64,000 bases of DNA from Saprospiraceae bacterium. Lineage in GTDB: Bacteria > Bacteroidota > Bacteroidia > Chitinophagales > Saprospiraceae. The stretch is taken from NCBI GenBank assembly GCA_016711125.1, contig JADJTQ010000001.1, positions 806,001 through 870,000 of the forward strand, read 5' to 3'. This document shows, piece by piece, positions 57,801-64,000 of the stretch (within the stretch, counting starts at the first letter, position 1; each line of letters opens with the position of its first letter). A program made the position numbers and the translations under genes. Under the pieces are notes generated by a model. It was not told the DNA's origin. It saw only the letters and a program-made list of their open reading frames with translations, and searched no databases.

Positions 57801-58196
57801 AAAGAATCATTTATCCAACAATCAGTTTATCTTCGGAATGATGGAGGATCTTTTACGGTGTATCCTCTACCGAAAGAGGCACAATGGTCTACCATGAATG
57901 ATGCAATACTGGAAGATCTTAATTACGATGGTAATCCAGACCTGCTCGGGATTGGTAATATGTTTGAAACGAAAGTCTCGATGGGTCGTTTTGATGCTTC
58001 GCTAGGATTATTTATGCTAGGCGATGGTGGTGGAGGTTGGAAAGTAATACCAACCCGGGAAAGCCAGTTTGTGGCAGGTGGAAATAACCGTCGTTTGCTT
58101 GAAATAAAGGTAGGCAGTGATCGCGTATTTATGGTCATTAGGAACAATGATAAATTGATAGCCTTTAAACTTGCAGCACCGGAAGATAATTTGTGA
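54833..58196 (+). pseudogene. FG-GAP/VCBS repeat and ASPIC/UnbV domain lipoprotein, disrupted
   Basis: From ATG 54833 (MDSPNKGFQYGDFCQ) a lipobox ILFFQSC precedes six calcium-binding FG-GAP/VCBS repeats of the form D-x-N-x-D-G-x-x-D (GDINQDGLEDLYF, VDVNADGWPDIYI, FDRDGDLDVYLL, ADMNGDHWPDIYV, ADFNNDGYPDVFV, ADLDNDGYKDLL). After them come an ASPIC/UnbV domain (GIGAKVYLYSNGQ, SSLHFGLGQEEFVDSLIVIW) and a second propeller (GDLNGDGLEDLFIGG and others). Three lesions break it: one base lost near 56055, one near 56188, and a TGG-to-TAG stop at 56250-56252. The 622-residue downstream frame starts at 56328. Such proteins accompany SusCD loci and probably bind glycan. Restored length is about 1,121 residues. 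Confidence 0.8.
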
Positions 58197-58261
58197 TGCC
58201 CATGACTGGATCATTACTGGGCTCTTGCTCCCTGATTTTAGCCGGCACGTCGAAAAAGTCT

Positions 58262-58302
58262 TATATTTGAAGAGTGGCTATGTTCAAACATATGAACATA
58301 GC
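58262..58302 (+). promoter_or_regulatory. promoter and palindromic operator of the esterase operon
   Basis: The -7 box TATATTTG (58262-58269) is followed by a 26-base palindrome at 58277-58302 with perfect 10-base arms GCTATGTTCA and TGAACATAGC around AACATA. It contains TATGTTCAAACATATG, identical to the motif before the DUF5004-SusCD operon in the same orientation relative to the promoter. A common regulator is very likely, with the GntR protein at 46.5 kb the best candidate. Confidence 0.7.
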
Positions 58303-58325
58303 TAAAAAATCACATTGCTTTTCTA

Positions 58326-60332
58326 TTGAGAAGAAGAAGTCAGTATATGAGGAAGAAAGAGATGTTGAAGATATGGATTCTGGCTATGCTCACTTTTTGC
58401 TCGGACCTGGTTCGAGCGGAAGTACGGCTGCCCCACCTCTTTGGTGATCACATGGTATTACAACGGAATGAGCCGTTACATTTCTGGGGTTGGGCGGCTC
58501 CGGGAGAGAAGGTGAATGTGACACTCGGAAGTCAGTCAGAATCTATGTTGACGAGGGAGGATGGAAGTTGGTCAATATATTTATCAGAGATGACAGCCGG
58601 TGGGCCCTTCATCGCAACAATCGAAGGGAGCAATAGAATCGAGATAGCAGATGTGCTGATTGGCGATGTTTGGGTGGCTTCCGGCCAATCGAACATGCAA
58701 TGGCAAATTAAGCAAACCCCATATGAAGAAGTTGACACAAGCTGGATGAAATCAGCATCGTTGAGACTTTATACGGTACAAATAGGTAGTGATTATCTGC
58801 CTTGTGATGATGTAAGAGGTGGGAAATGGCAAAGCTTGAGTCGCGACGCTGTAGCCGATTTTTCTGCGGTGGCCTATCATTTTGGGAAGTATATATCTGA
58901 GCACAAAGGGGTACCCATAGGTATCATTAATAGCAGCCTCGGAGCCACGGCCATCGAGACCTGGATGAGCAACGAAGCTCTGGCAAAGTTTGATCAGTTT
59001 AAACCGGAAATCGAACCGATCATCCGGCAAGGAAAGTCTTTTGAAGAGTTGGAGCGAGACTTTGACGCCAAAAAATCAGATTGGGAAAAGATCGCCTACC
59101 TCTCCGGACCCGGTATCGAACAGAAATGGTATCTGTCCGGTACGGATCTTTCGTTATGGGCAGATATCCAGGTGCCTGGATTTTGGGAAGACCAGGGACT
59201 CACCAAATATGATGGGTCTGTCTGGTACCGCAAAGAATTTGATAGGCCTGAAGGCAGTGCCGGGTCGGATAGTTTACTACTGCAGTTGAGCCAGATAGAC
59301 GACTATGATCTGACCTGGGTGAATGGCGTTCAGGTTGGAGAAACGTATGGCCGTCACAATCACCGCAACTATTGGCTGCAGGACAGTCTTCTAAGGGACA
59401 AGGGCAATGTGCTGGTAGTTCGAGTGTTCGACATCGGAGATAAAGGTGGTTTTAGTACGAATCCTTTTTGGATGACGGAACTTGTCAGAGGAGCCTGGAA
59501 AATGCGACCGGGATTCCAAATAGATGCCAAAACTTTTGTGACTTTGCCAACTGTCAATGTCACACCATTCTCATCTCCCGGTATTTTATTTAATGCCAAT
59601 ATTGCACCTCTAACCAAGATGTCAATAAAAGGTATTATCTGGTACCGTGGTGAATCTAATGCCTCGAGGGCCGAGGAGTATCAGAGTCTATTCAGGACGA
59701 TGATTGAGGATTGGCGAACGCACTGGAAAATGCCGAATCTTCCATTTTTCTTTGTCCAGCTGGCCAATTACCAAGCTGAGGCAAACGAACCCGGTCAAAG
59801 CGATTGGGCGGAACTGAGAGAAGCCCAGAGTTTGGCTTTAGAGATGCCTTTTACCGGGATGGCGGTTACCATAGATATCGGCGAGGCCAATGATATTCAT
59901 CCTGCCAATAAGCTGGATGTTGGAAAAAGATTGGGGTTGGCGGCGCGAAAGGTAGCTTATTTAGATCCAGTGATCGGTCATGGTCCTAAGCTGGTTGACA
60001 TTAAATTTGGTCAGAAATCGGCGATGGTGTCATATGATGCCTCTGGTGGTCGACTGATTACAAAGGATAAGTTTGGATATATCCGTGGATTTCAGATTGC
60101 AGGATCCGATCAAAAATTTTATTGGGCGAGGGCCGAAATAGTTGGAGATCAGGTGAGGGTTTATGCTTCGGAAGTAGCCAATCCAGTGGCGGTGAGATAC
60201 GGCTGGTCAAATAATCCGGGACCATTAGATCTGGTTAATGAGGAGGGTCTTCCAGCCTTACCTTTTCGATCGGATCAATGGCCGGGAGTGACGGCAGGTG
60301 TTAAATTTGATTATCAAGCAGCCCGATTTTAG
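58326..60332 (+). CDS. sialate O-acetylesterase-like (SASA/SGNH) enzyme
   Basis: Up to 668 residues; the signal peptide (MLKIWILAMLTFCS) suggests starts at 58347 or 58362 rather than 58326. VWVASGQSNMQWQIKQ carries the catalytic Ser of the SASA family, GIIWYRGESNASRAEEY the oxyanion segment, and NDIHPANKLDVGKRL the H-P-x-x-K motif with the catalytic His. A galactose-binding-like insert (LWADIQVPGFWEDQGLTKYD) splits the domain. It removes acetyl esters from sialic acid or other acetylated glycans in the periplasm. First gene of a four-gene operon. Confidence 0.88.
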   Translation: MRRRSQYMRKKEMLKIWILAMLTFCSDLVRAEVRLPHLFGDHMVLQRNEPLHFWGWAAPGEKVNVTLGSQSESMLTREDGSWSIYLSEMTAGGPFIATIEGSNRIEIADVLIGDVWVASGQSNMQWQIKQTPYEEVDTSWMKSASLRLYTVQIGSDYLPCDDVRGGKWQSLSRDAVADFSAVAYHFGKYISEHKGVPIGIINSSLGATAIETWMSNEALAKFDQFKPEIEPIIRQGKSFEELERDFDAKKSDWEKIAYLSGPGIEQKWYLSGTDLSLWADIQVPGFWEDQGLTKYDGSVWYRKEFDRPEGSAGSDSLLLQLSQIDDYDLTWVNGVQVGETYGRHNHRNYWLQDSLLRDKGNVLVVRVFDIGDKGGFSTNPFWMTELVRGAWKMRPGFQIDAKTFVTLPTVNVTPFSSPGILFNANIAPLTKMSIKGIIWYRGESNASRAEEYQSLFRTMIEDWRTHWKMPNLPFFFVQLANYQAEANEPGQSDWAELREAQSLALEMPFTGMAVTIDIGEANDIHPANKLDVGKRLGLAARKVAYLDPVIGHGPKLVDIKFGQKSAMVSYDASGGRLITKDKFGYIRGFQIAGSDQKFYWARAEIVGDQVRVYASEVANPVAVRYGWSNNPGPLDLVNEEGLPALPFRSDQWPGVTAGVKFDYQAARF

Positions 60333-61487
60333 ATGATTAAATTTCTTAACCTAGCTTTATTGTTCTGTATACTGATCACTTGTGTTCAGGAAGATTTGAT
60401 ACCCACCGGGGTGGGAAGTCGTGAGTTGATTGATTCGGGAATATACGAGCCTGACTCCAACAACTCAGATGCATTTTGCACCTTTAAACGGATTGATCGT
60501 TTAGATATTTGTTGGACTGAGTCCGTGACCGTTTACGAAGATTGCCACTACAATTTACTTTTTACCCGGTATGGAGGTGGTTGGACGGGATCCGATGCTA
60601 CCTATTCGATGCCACTGCCGGGAGGCAGGATTCTGTGGATGTTTGGAGACACATTTTTGGGTACAGTCACTGCCCAACGCACCCGAGTGGGCAGCCCTTT
60701 CATTCGTAATAGCATTATCGTGCAAGATGGAGATCAAATGAAGACACTCCACGGAGGTACTCCGGGAGCTCCCCAGGCATTTGTACGACCGGCTGATCCA
60801 CAAAACTGGTACTGGCCATTGGATGCTACCGTGTATGAAGGTAAAATACTATGGCTCTTAGGAGAATTGGGTAGCAATGGCACCGGGGGAGGCTGGGATT
60901 TTGCGTATAGGGGCTTTGATCTGGCCATACTTGATCCAAATACATTGGCCATCGAGTCCATTAAGAATGTCATCGAATCGCCCGAGATTTCTTATGGCTC
61001 ATGTCTTTTGGAAGATGATGACTTCTTGTACATCTACGGCATCAAAACAAAGGGTCTGTCTAAAACGGTACATCTGGCTAGAGCACCTGGTGGCAATTTG
61101 GAGAACCCGTGGAGTTTTTTTGACGGCAAAATCTGGTCAGATAAACCTTCTGATTTTGTAATAGCCAAAAATATCTCGGATCAATTTAGTGTGATTAAGG
61201 AAAATGGTATTTATTATTTGATTACGCACGAGCCCTATTTTAGCCGCCGTATCCAGATTATGCAATCGGATAATCCCATTGGCCCCTGGAGCAATCGACG
61301 AACCATTTATTGTACTCCTGAAAACACTGAGAATATATTTACCTACAATAGTTTTGTACATCCAGAACTTTCTGCAGCAGGTGAATTAAGAATTTCTTAC
61401 AACATAAATAGCTTTAATTTTAATGATCTATTTGCGAATGTTGATCTCTATCGACCAAAATTCATCCGGGTAGATAATTGGAAATAA
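60333..61487 (+). CDS. DUF5005/DUF4185-like beta-propeller lipoprotein, paralogue 1
   Basis: The start codon follows the esterase stop without a gap. The 384-residue lipoprotein (LLFCILITCVQED) shows propeller blades: TYSMPLPGGRILWMFGDTFL, RNSIIVQDG, NWYWPLDATVYEGKILWLLG, YGSCLLEDDDFLYIYGIKTK, IQIMQSDNPIGPWSN, and a terminal LYRPKFIRV. This matches DUF5005/DUF4185 proteins, which resemble retaining glycosidase propellers but have no proven activity. The internal Cys-rich stretch (CTFKRIDRLDICWTE) is peculiar to this copy. Confidence 0.75.
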   Translation: MIKFLNLALLFCILITCVQEDLIPTGVGSRELIDSGIYEPDSNNSDAFCTFKRIDRLDICWTESVTVYEDCHYNLLFTRYGGGWTGSDATYSMPLPGGRILWMFGDTFLGTVTAQRTRVGSPFIRNSIIVQDGDQMKTLHGGTPGAPQAFVRPADPQNWYWPLDATVYEGKILWLLGELGSNGTGGGWDFAYRGFDLAILDPNTLAIESIKNVIESPEISYGSCLLEDDDFLYIYGIKTKGLSKTVHLARAPGGNLENPWSFFDGKIWSDKPSDFVIAKNISDQFSVIKENGIYYLITHEPYFSRRIQIMQSDNPIGPWSNRRTIYCTPENTENIFTYNSFVHPELSAAGELRISYNINSFNFNDLFANVDLYRPKFIRVDNWK

Positions 61488-61497
61488 TTCGTCATTT

Positions 61498-62658
61498 ATG
61501 CGTATTCATGCAATGTTTTTTTTGTTCGGTTTGGTAGTGGCTTCAAGTAGTTGTGAGGCACCTCAAAAGGTGAGCTCACCATCACTAAAATATCATGTGG
61601 AAATTGCTGAGGACTGGAATCAATTATTTATTCGCAATCAAGGTTGGTTTGGAGGAGATGGTATTTTTGCGATCCCGATATCTTTAGAGGATAGCACTAA
61701 ACAGTTGATCATCTTTAGCGACACGATGTTAGGTCTGATTAAAGAAGGGGTTTTGCAGAAAGGTTATCATATGGTGAATAATTCTGTTGTATACCTTGAT
61801 GGTAATAACCCCGTCGATAGTGACAAGAGTTTTCCCATACCGGTGGATTCCATGGGTAAAGACCGCAGCATTTTTCCGGCAAAATTGGAGGGGGGAGAAG
61901 AAAGCGAATACTTTTGGCTTGGAGATGGTTTATTACATCCCATCAGCCAGGATGTTCACATTTTTGCTTACCGAGTCGCAGATCGCCCAGAATTAACCGG
62001 TCAATTTAAATTTGAAGTATTGGGAGGAGCCATCATTACACTACCCGCCGGAAGCACTTTTCCATACAATGATCAAATTCAAACGAGACTACCATTTTTC
62101 GAAAATAATGACGGATGGATCACTTCGTTTGGGGCTGGCATTCTGGAAAGGGGAGACTTAATTAATCAGACGGACGACGGTTATATTTATGTCTACGGTA
62201 TTCGGGACCCGAATAAACAAGTATTGGTTGCCAGGGTCAAAGCAGAAGATTTTTTAGTCTTTGATCAATGGCGATTTTTGAGCAATGATCAGTGGGTCGC
62301 CGATTTCACTCAATCGACCGCTGTGGCAGACTCGACTTCAAATGAGTTAAGTGTTTCTCAATTATCCAATGGACAATATGCAATGATCTTTCAGGTGCAG
62401 GGTATCTATCCCAAGGTTGCGATGCGTTTGGCTGACTCACCCTCAGGGCCATTCGGAAACATGATTGAATTATGGGATTGCTCAGATGCTCTGGAAGAGC
62501 CTGAATTTTTTACCTATAATGCCAAAGCTCATCCCACTCTTTCGGGCCCTAATGAGCTGCTCATTAGCTATAATGTCAATTCTTTTGCATTTTGGAATCA
62601 AATCGAAAAGTATCCGCACCTCTATCGACCCAGATTCATTAAATTGGTGTTTGAATAA
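61498..62658 (+). CDS. DUF5005/DUF4185-like beta-propeller lipoprotein, paralogue 2
   Basis: The 386-residue lipoprotein has signal FGLVVASSSCEAP and blades GWFGGDGIFAIPISLEDSTK, LIIFSDTMLG, VNNSVVYLDG, YFWLGDGLLHPISQDVHIFA, DDGYIYVYGIRDPNKQVLVA and RLADSPSGPFGN, ending YPHLYRPRFIKL. It is closer to paralogue 3 than to paralogue 1. The gap to the previous gene is ten bases. Conserved acidic residues within blades (GGDG, FSDT, WLGDG) could form an active or sugar-binding site. Confidence 0.75.
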   Translation: MRIHAMFFLFGLVVASSSCEAPQKVSSPSLKYHVEIAEDWNQLFIRNQGWFGGDGIFAIPISLEDSTKQLIIFSDTMLGLIKEGVLQKGYHMVNNSVVYLDGNNPVDSDKSFPIPVDSMGKDRSIFPAKLEGGEESEYFWLGDGLLHPISQDVHIFAYRVADRPELTGQFKFEVLGGAIITLPAGSTFPYNDQIQTRLPFFENNDGWITSFGAGILERGDLINQTDDGYIYVYGIRDPNKQVLVARVKAEDFLVFDQWRFLSNDQWVADFTQSTAVADSTSNELSVSQLSNGQYAMIFQVQGIYPKVAMRLADSPSGPFGNMIELWDCSDALEEPEFFTYNAKAHPTLSGPNELLISYNVNSFAFWNQIEKYPHLYRPRFIKLVFE

Positions 62659-62706
62659 TGTTCATAATCAGCTGATAAATTGCAAGCAAATAATAAATTA
62701 AAGTAG

Positions 62707-63921
62707 ATGTTGGAATTGTGTAATCAGTCAGTGAAGAATTATTTAATGGTAATGAGCATTTTTAGTTTCTTAGCCTGCCAACCGAATTCGGGTCAGACAC
62801 CTCAAAAGAAGAGTATTTCCGAACCCTTGAAATTTAGAGTTGAACCTGCACCGGAATGGACAGATCTGTTTTATCGGAAGTCGGGCTGGTTTGGTGCTGA
62901 TGGAGTTTTTTCGATTCCCTTGGATGGGGTTGATAATTATGTTGAAGGTAAAGAAGTGTTGTTGATTTTTAGTGATACTTATATCGGAGAAGTCGTCGAT
63001 AATAAACCGGCACCGGGCGATACAATGGTCAATAACTCGGTGGCAATTTTTAATAGTTCTGAAGTCATTCCGGAAAATCTCCATTTTGTAGTTAATCAGG
63101 ATGCCGCTGGCAGGCCGGTTAGTTTTTTCCAACCAAGGGGACAAGCGACCAATGGTCAGTATTTCTGGTTAGGTGATGGGTTTGTCAATAAAGACATGGA
63201 TGATCGTCTTTATTTATTTGCCTATCATATTGAAAAAACCGGACCTAATGTATTTGATTTTAAGGAAGTAGATGTGTCCCTGCTTTCACTTCCTGCGGGG
63301 AGTAGACCTCCATTTAAAAACTATCAACAAATCGGTACACCTCTTCATATTTCAATTCCTGAAATGGGGGAGGGGAACCTCGGAGCTGGAATTCTGGTCA
63401 ATACCCGATGGGCGCAGGTACCGCATCCTGATGGATTTGTTTATGTATATGGGTGTATTGGGGTTGATAAAAATTTGGTAGCCGCGAGGGTAAGACCAAT
63501 AGATTTTGAGAATTTTGATCAATGGGACTATTGGAATGGAATTGAATGGTCAAAAGACATTCATGAGCTGAAGCCAATCACAAGAGCAGTATCTAACGAA
63601 TTGAGCGTCACCCCGCTTGAGGACGGTCGATTCTTACTTGTATTTCAGGTACTCGGTATTTCAGATAAGGTTGGAATTATGATTGGAGCTAGTCCGGTCG
63701 GACCGTTTTCTGAGATACAGGAAATCTATCGTACCCCTGAGATTGAAGAGGGACTACTGCCATACAATGCCAAAGCACATCCAGCATTGTCAAAACCGGG
63801 AGAATTATTGATTAGTTACAATACCATAACCTTCGATTTTTGGAATGACATCAAGAAAGATGCGCATATTTATCGGCCAAGATTTATCAAAATGATTTTT
63901 GAAGAGGAAATTAAGTTGTGA
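62707..63921 (+). CDS. DUF5005/DUF4185-like beta-propeller lipoprotein, paralogue 3
   Basis: A 404-residue lipoprotein with lipobox FSFLAC. The start may be the ATG used here or one of those at codons 14 and 16. Blades parallel paralogue 2: GWFGADGVFSIPLDGVDNY, LLIFSDTYIGEVVD, MVNNSVAIF, QYFWLGDGFVNKDMDDRLYL, PDGFVYVYGCIGVDKNLVAA, IYRPRFIKMIFEEE. It is the last gene of the operon; the 43-base remainder after it may contain the end of a convergent gene. Confidence 0.75.
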   Translation: MLELCNQSVKNYLMVMSIFSFLACQPNSGQTPQKKSISEPLKFRVEPAPEWTDLFYRKSGWFGADGVFSIPLDGVDNYVEGKEVLLIFSDTYIGEVVDNKPAPGDTMVNNSVAIFNSSEVIPENLHFVVNQDAAGRPVSFFQPRGQATNGQYFWLGDGFVNKDMDDRLYLFAYHIEKTGPNVFDFKEVDVSLLSLPAGSRPPFKNYQQIGTPLHISIPEMGEGNLGAGILVNTRWAQVPHPDGFVYVYGCIGVDKNLVAARVRPIDFENFDQWDYWNGIEWSKDIHELKPITRAVSNELSVTPLEDGRFLLVFQVLGISDKVGIMIGASPVGPFSEIQEIYRTPEIEEGLLPYNAKAHPALSKPGELLISYNTITFDFWNDIKKDAHIYRPRFIKMIFEEEIKL

Positions 63922-63963
63922 AAATTAATTCTTAATGCATGGCATCTAACTCTCCAGCACCCT

Positions 63964-63999
63964 TTAGTTGTACCTATAGTCCCAATCTTCCGGAGTTAT
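63964..63999 (-). CDS. possible C-terminal end of a convergent gene
   Basis: Read on the minus strand from the window edge, 11 codons ITPEDWDYRYN and a stop look like a plausible protein C-terminus. Too short to identify; it could be chance. Confidence 0.2.
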   Translation of the reverse strand: MTPEDWDYRYN

Positions 64000-64000
64000 T

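Noticed and set aside
1..64000. CRISPR arrays, tRNA or rRNA genes
   Set aside because: No regularly spaced direct repeats, cloverleaf patterns or rRNA segments were noticed on either strand.

Overview
The window looks like a chromosome or metagenome contig from the phylum Bacteroidota, most likely a free-living, glycan-degrading member such as a Saprospiraceae relative. The evidence is two adjacent SusC/SusD pairs, TonB-dependent receptors with carboxypeptidase-like N-termini, many SusD-style lipoproteins, sulfatases, GH92, FG-GAP/ASPIC proteins, tail-fibre/S74 proteins, FISUMP domains, -7 promoter elements of the TAnnTTTG type and few obvious Shine-Dalgarno sites. No rRNA, tRNA or CRISPR array was seen.

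Region 1 (1-8.3 kb, + strand) is an accessory island. It opens and closes with two FISUMP-domain genes whose C-termini look like diversity-generating-retroelement (DGR) targets; each is followed by a decayed Avd-like four-helix-bundle gene. Between them lie small gene cassettes: DUF4160 plus a DUF2442/XRE-like protein, a serine hydrolase, small ORFs plus MNT/HEPN, HigB/HigA, then VOC plus DUF1801. Several are followed by an imperfect palindrome bounded by YAAC...GTTR boxes, the layout of an integron attC site. A tyrosine-recombinase fragment lies just after the last such palindrome. A smaller, mostly minus-strand patch at 14.4-16.5 kb has the same character.

Region 2 (8.6-25 kb, mostly minus) mixes secreted carbohydrate enzymes (a GH43/32-like beta-propeller, a hexosaminidase-like remnant, a large GH-like lipoprotein, two sulfatases), a transglutaminase-like lipoprotein, a TonB receptor with a small lipoprotein, decaying toxin-antitoxin modules and dispersed repeats.

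Region 3 (25.2-47.3 kb, minus) is a polysaccharide utilisation locus. A GntR/UTRA regulator sits upstream of DUF5004, DUF4961, SusC-SusD, SusC-SusD, a mannose-6-phosphate-isomerase-like protein, a sugar-porter MFS, a GH92 alpha-mannosidase, mannonate dehydratase, DUF4432, an SMP-30 lactonase and an SDR dehydrogenase. I read it as import of mannose-containing glycan, periplasmic trimming and oxidation of mannose through mannonate to 2-keto-3-deoxygluconate.

Region 4 (47.5-64 kb) has a broken IS110 element, three tandem S74 proteins, a DUF4185-like propeller lipoprotein, a large FG-GAP/ASPIC lipoprotein, and a plus-strand operon of a sialate-O-acetylesterase-like enzyme with three DUF5005/DUF4185-like paralogues. 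The promoter of that operon and the promoter of the SusCD operon share an identical 16-bp palindromic motif next to identical -7 boxes, so the two operons probably form one regulon, plausibly under the GntR protein.

Many otherwise well-conserved genes carry single-base frameshifts, often in homopolymers. Either the contig has uncorrected indel errors or this is an actively decaying region. I merged the pieces of each such gene into one entry and say where the break is.
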